A DNA stretch of 30,770 nt from an uncultured Oscillospiraceae bacterium. Its GTDB lineage: Bacteria; Bacillota; Clostridia; Oscillospirales; Oscillospiraceae. Position 1 is the first letter of the stretch. Every line of letters begins with the position of its first letter. The notes beneath the pieces were generated by a model, which saw nothing but the letters and a program-made list of their open reading frames with translations, did no database searches and had not been told where the DNA came from. This document shows positions 24,424-30,770 of the stretch, piece after piece. The position numbers and the translations under genes are program-made. The stretch lies in assembly GCA_900763675.1 (NCBI GenBank), contig CAAFLE010000089.1, forward strand, positions 1 to 30,770, written 5' to 3'.

Positions 24424-25128
24424 TTACAGCGGCTGTTTTTTGATCATGGCGAACCGGCGGGGGTATTTTGCCGGGGTGGGCGCGGTTTTCGGCACGATGA
24501 CGACGCTGTGTACGGCGTCGGTGCCGGGAACCGTATATTTTTCAATGCGCGGCTTGCCGCCGCCGAGCGTGCGGATGCACCGCGCCGCCTCCTCGAGCTC
24601 TTCCTCCGGCTCGGGTCCCTTCATCGCGGCAAACACGCCGCCGACGCGCACGAGCGGCAGACACAGCTCGCACAGCATCGTCATCCGCGCCACGGCGCGG
24701 GACGTCACGACGTCGAAGCTCTCGCGCAGCGCCGATTCCTCCTCGGCGCGTCCGGCAAGGCACGTTACGTTCGCAACGCCGACCGTATCGCACACCTCCT
24801 GCTGGAACGCCACGCGCTTTTGCAGACTGTCGATGAGCGTGAGCTTTGCCTCCGGCGCGAGGATCGCCGCAACCAGCCCCGGAAATCCGGCGCCCGAGCC
24901 GATGTCCGCGGCGGTTTTGCCGTTCAGCCGGACATATTTGAGCAGCGCCGCACTGTCGAGAAAGTGCAGCCGGGCGGTCGCCTCCTCGCCCTCGATGGCG
25001 GTGAGATTCATCACTTTGGAGCGCTCGTCGAGCAGCGCATAGTATTGCCGGAGCTTCACAAGCTGCTCCGCCGTCGCCGGAACGCCCAGCTCGGCGAGTC
25101 CGGAAACGAGTATTTCTTCCATAGTCAT
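24424..25128 (-). CDS. rsmG: 16S rRNA (guanine527-N7)-methyltransferase RsmG
   Basis: Methylates G527 of 16S rRNA (loss gives low-level streptomycin resistance in other bacteria). The 234-residue protein is of normal size. It shows NLTAI near residue 40, the substrate-side HFLDSAALL, the SAM motif AADIGSGAGFPGLV (about 68-81), LTLIDSLQKRVAF and VTSRAVARM, followed by a basic C terminus. The start MTMEEILVSG has GGAGG 9 nt upstream on the minus strand; a longer in-frame version would overlap the preceding gene. It is the last gene of the php-zinc-ribbon-rsmG group, 47 nt after its neighbour. Confidence 0.95.
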   Translation of the reverse strand: MTMEEILVSGLAELGVPATAEQLVKLRQYYALLDERSKVMNLTAIEGEEATARLHFLDSAALLKYVRLNGKTAADIGSGAGFPGLVAAILAPEAKLTLIDSLQKRVAFQQEVCDTVGVANVTCLAGRAEEESALRESFDVVTSRAVARMTMLCELCLPLVRVGGVFAAMKGPEPEEELEEAARCIRTLGGGKPRIEKYTVPGTDAVHSVVIVPKTAPTPAKYPRRFAMIKKQPL

Positions 25129-25175
25129 GGGTGTGTACCTCCGGAAAATGTCCTGTCCGCGAAAGAGCGAGGTTT

Positions 25176-25568
25176 TCAGGTCGTCCCCTCGAACCGCTGT
25201 CCGCAGCGGGGACAGGTGATCTGAATGCGTCCCTTGCCCCGCGGCACGCGCAGCTGTCCGCCGCAGCCGGGGCAGGTGAAAAACCGGTAGTCGCGTCCCT
25301 GCTCCACACGCAGCCGCAGCCCGGCGAGCTTTGCCTTCAGCTTGTCGCACGCTTCCCGGGCGGCAAGGTCCTCCATCTGGCGCACGGAGAGATTGCGCGA
25401 GAGCGTCCGGAACAGGGCATACCCCGCCAGAATTGCCGGAAGGATTCCGCCGAAGCCGGCGAGCAGCCGTTCCAGTACGGTCAGTACCGCCGCGGCGATG
25501 AACAGGCGCTTATTCAAAAAGTCCACGCCGTTTCGCCCGAGCATGAACATCGAAAACCATGTGCGCAA
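25176..25568 (-). CDS. Small membrane protein with C-terminal zinc ribbon
   Basis: A 130-residue protein of unknown function. The N terminus (FMLGRNGVDFLNKRLF) resembles a short family common in Clostridia. Two hydrophobic stretches follow (about residues 22-55, including LTVLERLLAGFGGILPAILA), then a basic region and a C-terminal zinc ribbon with CPGCGG and CPRCGQ. The start is taken as TTG at 25568, which gives MRTWFSMF and has GGGAGGG 6 nt upstream on the minus strand; the ATG a few codons later lacks such a site. A promoter lies just upstream. It may be a nucleic-acid or regulatory zinc-ribbon protein; this is not shown. Confidence 0.75.
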   Translation of the reverse strand: MRTWFSMFMLGRNGVDFLNKRLFIAAAVLTVLERLLAGFGGILPAILAGYALFRTLSRNLSVRQMEDLAAREACDKLKAKLAGLRLRVEQGRDYRFFTCPGCGGQLRVPRGKGRIQITCPRCGQRFEGTT

Positions 25569-25600
25569 GCTTCGCCCTCCCTTCGTGCGGATACGCCGGC

Positions 25601-25630
25601 ATTTTACCATGCCGGGGCGAACGCCGTCAA
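25601..25630 (-). promoter_or_regulatory. SigA-type promoter of the zinc-ribbon gene, with a palindrome over the -10
   Basis: Minus strand: TTGACG (25630-25625), 18-bp spacer, TAAAAT (25606-25601) with TGG before it. A 7-bp inverted repeat, CCGGCAT at 25596-25602 and ATGCCGG at 25609-25615, spans the -10 and could be an operator or a transcript-start hairpin. Confidence 0.65.
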
Positions 25631-25687
25631 CAAAACGCCGCCTTTGTTTCGCCCTTTCCCGGCTGGATCGCGGCAGGGTGGGATCTC

Positions 25688-26527
25688 TCAGCGCAGTTTT
25701 TTGAGTTCCTCCAGCACCGAGTACGGAATGGCGAGATTGCCGCAGCCCGTACCCATCGAGATGTGCGTTTTCCGGGTGCCGTGGTAATCGCTGCCGCCGG
25801 AAACGCCCATGCCGTATTTTTCCGCGGCACGCAGCAGCCACGCCGTCTGCTCCGCGGAAAATTCGGAATAGTATGCCTCCAGCGCCCGGATGCCGAGTGA
25901 TTTTGCCGTTTCGATCAGCTCGATCAGCTCCGGCTCCGGATAATGATACTGCATCGGGTGCGCCAGCACCGGCACGCCCCCGGCGGCGACAATCGTCTCC
26001 ACCGCTTTGGCGATGGAGATCCGGCGCTTCGGGAGGTAGTACGGCTTTCCCTCGCCGAGATATTTTTCAAACCCCTCCTTCACGGAGGAGATATAGCCCT
26101 TTCGCATCAGATGCTCGCAGAAATGCGGCCGCCCCAGCACCGAGGCCGGGTACTCCTCGCGCAGCTGCGCGATGGAAATGTCAAACCCGTCACGCTCGAA
26201 CATTGCGGCGATCTTCTCGTTGCGTTCGTCGCGCTCGATCTTCACCCAGTCCAGCACCGGGCGCAGCGCCGCGGCGGCGGGGTCGATGAAATAGCCGAGA
26301 ATGTGTACGTTGTTGTCGCGGTAGTCCGAGGAGACCTCGATCCCCGGCACGACCTCCACACCAAGCTCCGCCCCGGTGCGCATCGCCTCCGCTACGCCGG
26401 AGACACTGTCGTGGTCGGTGATGCTGACCGCGGAAAGACCGAACGCCGCCGCCCGCTCCACCGCTTCGCGGGGCGTGTCCGTCCCGTCCGACGCGGTCGT
26501 ATGGATGTGCAGATCAATGTTGCCCAT
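25688..26527 (-). CDS. PHP-domain phosphoesterase (RNase AM / nucleoside-bisphosphate phosphatase-like)
   Basis: Metal-dependent phosphatase of the YciV/TrpH-type PHP family, which hydrolyses 3',5'-nucleoside bisphosphates and short RNA ends in characterised members. Of 279 residues, the PHP metal ligands are visible: HIHTTASDGT at residues 7-16, ITDHDSV, EVSSDYRDNNVHILGYF, LAHPMQYHY and GGSDYHG. The protein is full length. The start ATG has only a weak ribosome binding site. It is the first gene of the minus-strand group with the zinc-ribbon gene and rsmG. The CRISPR array transcript reads toward it, with a terminator between. Confidence 0.9.
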   Translation of the reverse strand: MGNIDLHIHTTASDGTDTPREAVERAAAFGLSAVSITDHDSVSGVAEAMRTGAELGVEVVPGIEVSSDYRDNNVHILGYFIDPAAAALRPVLDWVKIERDERNEKIAAMFERDGFDISIAQLREEYPASVLGRPHFCEHLMRKGYISSVKEGFEKYLGEGKPYYLPKRRISIAKAVETIVAAGGVPVLAHPMQYHYPEPELIELIETAKSLGIRALEAYYSEFSAEQTAWLLRAAEKYGMGVSGGSDYHGTRKTHISMGTGCGNLAIPYSVLEELKKLR

Positions 26528-26559
26528 AGGTAGTGTGCTTCCTTCTATAGAATGGAAAT

Positions 26560-26588
26560 ATAGTAGCGCAGTTCGCAGGGAATTGCAA
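26560..26588 (-). promoter_or_regulatory. Possible promoter of the PHP gene, with internal palindrome
   Basis: Minus strand: TTGCAA (26588-26583), 17-bp spacer, TACTAT (26565-26560). A 7-bp inverted repeat CGCAGTT (26567-26573)/AACTGCG (26587-26593) lies within and just beyond the spacer. Both hexamers match consensus in four of six positions. Confidence 0.4.
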
Positions 26589-26595
26589 CTGCGTC

Positions 26596-26624
26596 AAAAA
26601 GCCGGGGCATTACTGCTCCGGCTT
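26596..26624 (-). terminator. Terminator between the CRISPR array and the PHP gene
   Basis: Stem AAAGCCGGGGCA (26598-26609) with TGCTCCGGCTTT (26613-26624), one mismatch, 3-nt loop. On the minus strand it ends in TTTTT (26600-26596). A second small hairpin (26630-26634 with 26642-26646, then T-rich on the plus strand) lies next to it. Together they would stop array transcripts before the PHP gene. Confidence 0.75.
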
Positions 26625-26691
26625 TCCCTCTGGCTTTTTTCGCCAGTTTTTGTATTTCCCGCTTGCAAGTTTGTGGCAATCCCCATGATCT

Positions 26692-26980
26692 ATCTACAAC
26701 AGTAGAAATTAAAAGGGAATATTAAAGTGCCGCATCAATGGCGTCGAGGCGTCTATCTACAACAGTAGAAATTAAAAGGGAATATTAAAGCAATATGCTG
26801 ATCGCTAAATACGAAGGAGATCTACAACAGTAGAAATTAAAAGGGAATATTAAAGGGAAGCACCTTGCACCGCTGTACAACAATCTACAACAGTAGAAAT
26901 TAAAAGGGAATATTAAAGCAGGCGTGTGTTGATTTTCTTTTCGAATCTACAACAGTAGAAATTAAAAGGGAATATTATGA
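26692..26980 (-). CRISPR. Type V-A CRISPR array: five 36-bp repeats, four spacers
   Basis: Repeats lie at 26692-26727, 26755-26790, 26820-26855, 26883-26918 and 26945-26980. The first four are identical. The last, nearest cas12a, keeps 33 of 36 positions and differs in its final three bases (26978-26980). On the minus strand each ends in AATTTCTACTGTTGTAGAT, the standard Cas12a crRNA pseudoknot/hairpin (TCTAC-loop-GTAGA), so the array is transcribed on the minus strand, away from cas12a. Spacers are 27 (26728-26754), 29 (26791-26819), 27 (26856-26882) and 26 nt (26919-26944). No spacer target is apparent within the window by eye. Confidence 0.97.
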
Positions 26981-27176
26981 GATTGTACTTTTCGCTGTAG
27001 ACGCTGATTCCGGAAAGAAGCGTCTTTCGCGTGGAATACTTTCCGGAATCCAGTCGTCTGTGTGCGCTTGAGCCGTTGATTTGACTGACATCCTGAAACG
27101 AAACGGAGCTGACCGTCCCATAGAGATTATGAAAATATATGGACGCGGGACAGAGTAATCGAGATCGGTTCTTCCA
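26981..27176 (-). promoter_or_regulatory. Leader-like region between cas12a and the array
   Basis: About 196 bp separate the cas12a stop from the first repeat. The region is on the leader side given the array's direction. It contains no gene I can support, a perfect 12-bp inverted repeat (see separate entry), a CATAAT and a TACAAT that could be -10 boxes (no good -35), and no cas1, cas2 or cas4. The array may be transcribed from here or by read-through from cas12a. Confidence 0.55.
27006..27050. repeat. Perfect 12-bp inverted repeat in the CRISPR leader
   Basis: GATTCCGGAAAG at 27006-27017 and its exact reverse complement CTTTCCGGAATC at 27039-27050, separated by 21 bp. It ends about 25 bp from the first repeat. 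It lacks a T run, so it is not a standard terminator. Confidence 0.8.
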
Positions 27177-30100
27177 TTACACGTTTTCTGACTGGACGTA
27201 TTCCAGCCAATCGCGGTTGGAAATCGCCAAAGAAACCTTATCCGTTTCCGCTTCGTCTGCCCGGCAGATTTTCTCGATCGCCCACTGTGCTTTACGCGCA
27301 ATATGATACGCTCCGTTTGCATCGGCGTCTGCGGGAAGCTCCGCGTCCGCGCCGGAATAGTTTCGGCTGTCGTAAAATCCGCCGGACGAATTCCTCACGG
27401 GAGAAAGAAGATAGTCGATCTCCGTGCCGCTTTTGCTGTTGCGGAGCTGCACGAGCAGCGCAAGAAGCCCCATCAGTTCGCGGTAAAGCATTTTTTGCGT
27501 TTTTCCTGCGGCAAGAAGCTGCGCCCGGAGGTCCGGCTGCGTCAGATCTATGCCGTATCTGGTAATAAATTCCAGAAAGGCGTTTGTCAGGTCAATTTGC
27601 TCGCTGTTCCAGCCGTTGTTCCTCTCCGGGTCCCGGAACGTGCGGATACGCGTACCGAAGCTCTCCAGCAGCCAGCGCTTCCGAAACGCCGCTTCCGTGC
27701 ACGGAAATTTTTCCAGATCAATTAAAAACTCAAACCGTCCGGTTTCCGGATTCCATGAGATACGATCCATGCGGGAAATGAAATCCGCCGCCTTTTCGGC
27801 GCTTTCATATTTCGGATGGAGAAGGTCAACAAAGCCGGTGACCGGATCAATCTTGCTTGTCAGCCATGCCGGGATATAGAACAGATAGCCGTTCTGCTTT
27901 CCCATTTTTTGGAAGCTTTCAAACTTGGTCGTGAGCTGATAGGCATTGAGGATTCCGCCGGGAGAGGTTTTCTCTCGTTTTTTGTCCGACATATAATTCA
28001 GCTTGTCAATCAGCATTTTTTCAAATTTCTGATAGACCTGTTTTTCCACTTTACCGCGTCCGCTTTTGAAGCCGTTGTTCAGATCCTCCAGCGCGACAAC
28101 GGCATCATATTTTTCCACGAGACCACAGATATAGTGGATCACGTAGCTGATATAGCCCTCTTTCAGCTCGCGGATCGGCTCAATGGACTTCCAGCTTTTC
28201 CGCGAAGCGTCGCGCTCCTTTTCCCGCTTATCAAGGAGAGCGTGATAGTCCGTTTTGCGGGAGATGCCATTGTACTCGGTAACAATGCTGTTGAGGGAGC
28301 GCTGCTCCACAATTCTCCCCTGCTTGTCAATGACGCAGATGTAGAGAAGATTGCGTTCGCCGCGGTCGATGCCGATCACGTAGCTGCCGCCTCCGGCGCG
28401 GAGCGCCTGCCGCACGCGGCGATTCAGCTCCGCCGCCTTTATTTCCTCGGCGGCGTAGTTCAGCGTAATGGGAATATGAAGCTGAAACTGCGGCTTGGTA
28501 TAGCGTTTGTTTTTGACAAGATCATACGCAAAAACGCTTGTTTTCTTAGGGTTGTTCGGGTTCTTGTTTTCGATCGGGACGCCGGCGGGATGAACGGCGG
28601 TATTCTCTCGGCACAGACTTGCTTCACGGTAGAACATCTCCGCGCCGCCATTGAGCGAAATGGTGGGGTTTCGCAGATTTTCCCCGCTGAACAGCGTTTT
28701 GAAATAAAGCGTATGCAGATTGGGCGTCCCCTTGCTGTGTTCGGACATATCCTTGCAGTAGATCTGGAAAAGGCACACATCGCCTGCCTCTACCATAGCG
28801 TCCAGCCGCGCCCGGCTGAACGGGCGGGGAATAATCCGGTAGCACCGTTTCTGAAGGTCACGGTAAAACTCATCCATAGAGCCGTATGCCGACGAGTCCT
28901 TCAGCCCGGACAGATCAAATTCCCGGAAGGATTCATGCCGCGAGACGCCAAGCTTGTAATAGTCGATCATTTTCTGAACCGACTGCGCATAACGCTCGGG
29001 GTTCTGCCGCTTTTCCTCCGCTTTGAACCACCCGTTATCGTAGATTTCCAGTATATCCGTCACGGGGAGATCATACTGCGTTACGGCGGGCGCAAAGTTG
29101 TCCCCCTTGGAGCGGATGAAAAGACGCGGGAAGTTTTTCGGGTCCACTTTTACCATCTGGTATTCAAAGTATGTCCAGCTTCCATCTGCGGCAGCGAGCA
29201 GCCCGTCCGGCTCAGACTTTTTCAGCGTCCGGTTCAGCACGGCGAAATAGTACGCCGTCCCGTCGGAAAGGAAGAAGCCGTCGTTGGCGGCCCAGTTCAT
29301 AGACCAGCCGCTCAAGAAAGAGGAACAGTTAAAGTTGATCTTGATCTTGTCCTGCGAATACGGCTTCTGCGTAGCATAATTCCGCACCTTGTTATACAGC
29401 GGCGTGATCGCGTCGAGCGCGTCATACAGCGGCGAAAACGTACCGTAAAACAGATCATCCTTATACTCTTCCTTCCCCGTTCCGGAGAATACTTCCGCAA
29501 AGCGCTGGAAATCCTTAACGGCGTCCAGCAGGTTCTTCAGCTGTTCAATGCTCACATCGTCGGCGATCAGCTTCTTCTCCTCAGGATACGGAGCGGAAAG
29601 CAGCGGCGCTGCCGCGGCGTATGCCGTATCCGCCGTGCGGTGCAGGGTGGCGGCGGTGTCCGCTATGTATGCGGACAGCTGCGGCGCCGTGGCATCTTCC
29701 GCCGCGGCAAGTCCGGCGGCTTCCTGAAGCTGCGCAAGGGAATAACTTTTCCGCGAAGATAACGCGCTCTTTCGCTTTTCAAAGTATTTCTCGCCCGTTT
29801 TGTCTTTCGCTTTGGACTGCACATCGTACTGCCGCTCCAACCCCGTTTGAAGAGCTTGCCACGTACCGAGAGCGCCCTGCGACAGTTCAGAGATCCGGCT
29901 GGTCAAAACGTGGATTCCGGCGGCGTCATATGCAGAAATGCCGGAAAGCAGCTCCTGCATCCGATCCATTTTCTCTGTCAGCGCGGAACAAAATTCACCG
30001 ACGCAGTCAAGCAGCGCCTGATCCGAGGGAAATTGCTCCGGAATGTAGGAAAGACTGCTCCGGTCGCTCAAAATCTGCTTGTAGAGCGGTTTGAGCATAG

Positions 30101-30770
30101 GGAGACCGGACTGCGCGGGATTTTTCTGCCGGAACAGATTGATCTTTTCGTTGATGCCCTGCGTTTTCCGGCTTTCTTCGGCAGAGTATCCGCCGATCAT
30201 TTGGTTGTATGCGTCGATCCCCGCCTGCGTCAGCGTGCGGTTAAAGAACCGTATCTCAAAAATATCCGCGAGAGTCCATCCGAACTTTTCCGCAAAGAAG
30301 CAGTTCAATTCCGTTTTGTCCGTTTCCGGCAATGCTTCCATGACCCTTTTGCCGACTCTGGCGTTGTCAAGGAACTTCGGTAAATTCTGGTCAACGATAC
30401 GATAGGCAATCTCGGTCACCTTTCCGTCGCCGGTGTACATATTTTTTCGATTTTCGTTAAAGCCGGTGAAATATGTAGCGAACCCCTTGAAGCGGTCGGT
30501 AAGAGTTTTTTCTTCCTCCGTCCGGGCGTCAAAGGCGGGCAGCAGCTTTGTAAAAAGCTCCTTTTTGAACAGGTCTTTGTAAACCGGGTCGTTGGAAAAC
30601 GCCTTGCTGATAATACCGCGAAAATCCTCCGCCATTTTTTGCAGCGTCTCGGCTTCCTTCTTCTCCTTGTCGGATTTATAATACAGCGACGCGTATGCGC
30701 TCAATTCCTCCTCGGGAAAGCGGAAATCGCTAAGAACACGCTCGATGAATGCTTGTGGTAGCGGTCGATC
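27177..30770 (-). CDS. cas12a: Cas12a (Cpf1) effector nuclease, 5' end outside window, apparent frameshift near 30752
   Basis: crRNA-guided DNA nuclease that also processes its own crRNA. About 1,197 codons are present; roughly 60 N-terminal residues lie beyond the edge. Landmarks: ENRKNMY and YRIVDQNLPKFL (REC1); NYATQKPYSQDKIKINF and SGWSMNWAAND (WED/PAM region); HIPITLNY (WED, crRNA-processing His); IGIDRGERNLLYI with the RuvC-I Asp at 28365-28367; VVALEDLNNGFK with the RuvC-II Glu at 28086-28088; QLRNSKSG with the Nuc Arg at 27441-27443; DADANGAYHIA with the RuvC-III Asp at 27321-27323. All catalytic residues are intact. Near 30752 the frame changes: IDRYHK is read in one frame and AFIERVL in another, as if one base were missing. 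Downstream of that the frame is open throughout. More AT-rich than flanking genes. Confidence 0.95.
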   Translation of the reverse strand, partial: DRPLPQAFIERVLSDFRFPEEELSAYASLYYKSDKEKKEAETLQKMAEDFRGIISKAFSNDPVYKDLFKKELFTKLLPAFDARTEEEKTLTDRFKGFATYFTGFNENRKNMYTGDGKVTEIAYRIVDQNLPKFLDNARVGKRVMEALPETDKTELNCFFAEKFGWTLADIFEIRFFNRTLTQAGIDAYNQMIGGYSAEESRKTQGINEKINLFRQKNPAQSGLPMLKPLYKQILSDRSSLSYIPEQFPSDQALLDCVGEFCSALTEKMDRMQELLSGISAYDAAGIHVLTSRISELSQGALGTWQALQTGLERQYDVQSKAKDKTGEKYFEKRKSALSSRKSYSLAQLQEAAGLAAAEDATAPQLSAYIADTAATLHRTADTAYAAAAPLLSAPYPEEKKLIADDVSIEQLKNLLDAVKDFQRFAEVFSGTGKEEYKDDLFYGTFSPLYDALDAITPLYNKVRNYATQKPYSQDKIKINFNCSSFLSGWSMNWAANDGFFLSDGTAYYFAVLNRTLKKSEPDGLLAAADGSWTYFEYQMVKVDPKNFPRLFIRSKGDNFAPAVTQYDLPVTDILEIYDNGWFKAEEKRQNPERYAQSVQKMIDYYKLGVSRHESFREFDLSGLKDSSAYGSMDEFYRDLQKRCYRIIPRPFSRARLDAMVEAGDVCLFQIYCKDMSEHSKGTPNLHTLYFKTLFSGENLRNPTISLNGGAEMFYREASLCRENTAVHPAGVPIENKNPNNPKKTSVFAYDLVKNKRYTKPQFQLHIPITLNYAAEEIKAAELNRRVRQALRAGGGSYVIGIDRGERNLLYICVIDKQGRIVEQRSLNSIVTEYNGISRKTDYHALLDKREKERDASRKSWKSIEPIRELKEGYISYVIHYICGLVEKYDAVVALEDLNNGFKSGRGKVEKQVYQKFEKMLIDKLNYMSDKKREKTSPGGILNAYQLTTKFESFQKMGKQNGYLFYIPAWLTSKIDPVTGFVDLLHPKYESAEKAADFISRMDRISWNPETGRFEFLIDLEKFPCTEAAFRKRWLLESFGTRIRTFRDPERNNGWNSEQIDLTNAFLEFITRYGIDLTQPDLRAQLLAAGKTQKMLYRELMGLLALLVQLRNSKSGTEIDYLLSPVRNSSGGFYDSRNYSGADAELPADADANGAYHIARKAQWAIEKICRADEAETDKVSLAISNRDWLEYVQSENV

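Noticed and set aside
26856..26882. The guide strand of one spacer begins TGTTGTA, echoing the repeat hairpin
   Set aside because: A seven-base match at a spacer start can arise by chance, and no second feature supports a special role.
26692..27176. A tracrRNA or anti-repeat near the array
   Set aside because: No anti-repeat was seen, and Cas12a systems do not need a tracrRNA.
26975..27322. Minus-strand frame of 115 codons over the leader and the cas12a 3' end
   Set aside because: Largely an out-of-frame reading of cas12a; no ribosome binding site or known domain.
27816..29762. Long plus-strand open frame of about 650 codons antisense to cas12a
   Set aside because: It mirrors the cas12a frame, has no recognisable domain and no ribosome binding site; cas12a is certain by motif.

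Overview
The window looks like a stretch of chromosome from a GC-rich anaerobic Clostridia, most likely an Oscillospiraceae-type gut bacterium. The reasons are the Gram-positive gene set (ECF sigma/anti-sigma pair, primary sigma factor downstream of dnaG), a monomeric [FeFe] hydrogenase, strong AGGAGG ribosome binding sites, and a MITE-like palindromic repeat of a kind I associate with this group. No species can be named from the sequence alone.

Layout. 1-682: a tRNA-Pro(TGG) gene on the minus strand with a terminator and two decayed tRNA-like fragments upstream of it. A strong minus-strand promoter there faces the trmB promoter. 683-5222: trmB, dusB, an ECF sigma factor, its membrane anti-sigma factor and a [FeFe] hydrogenase, packed like an operon. 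5321-9702: two overlapping CNNM/CBS membrane proteins, hflX (apparently starting at ATT) and a YigZ-family gene. 9703-9973: a MITE-like element flanked by two related hairpins. 9974-14577: dGTPase-like gene, dnaG, primary sigma factor and a flavin-binding NimA-like protein. 14708-15919: a voltage-gated-type K+ channel. 15980-19825 (minus): a very large secreted protein with an N-terminal ubiquitin-like domain, three Cys/His-rich plus beta-helix-like units, Ig-like domains and a C-terminal class B sortase fold whose catalytic His and Cys are replaced. 20014-23645: an overlapping FecCD-type ABC importer and methyltransferase operon. 23728-24363: a DUF4867 gene. 24424-26527 (minus): php phosphoesterase, zinc-ribbon membrane protein and rsmG.

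26692-30770 (minus): a type V-A CRISPR locus. cas12a runs in from the right edge and is followed by a ~200-bp leader-like spacer and a five-repeat, four-spacer array whose repeats end in the canonical Cas12a crRNA hairpin. RuvC and Nuc catalytic residues are intact. An apparent one-base deletion lies near position 30752, in the part encoding the N-terminal region, and the PAM-contacting loop differs from the well-studied Cas12a enzymes. No cas1, cas2 or cas4 lies between cas12a and the array; the other flank is outside the window. The cas12a/array segment is visibly more AT-rich than its neighbours, which suggests horizontal acquisition beside core genes.

The items most worth following up are the Cas12a locus (frameshift, altered PAM loop, odd leader-end repeat, leader palindrome) and the secreted ubiquitin-like/dead-sortase protein.
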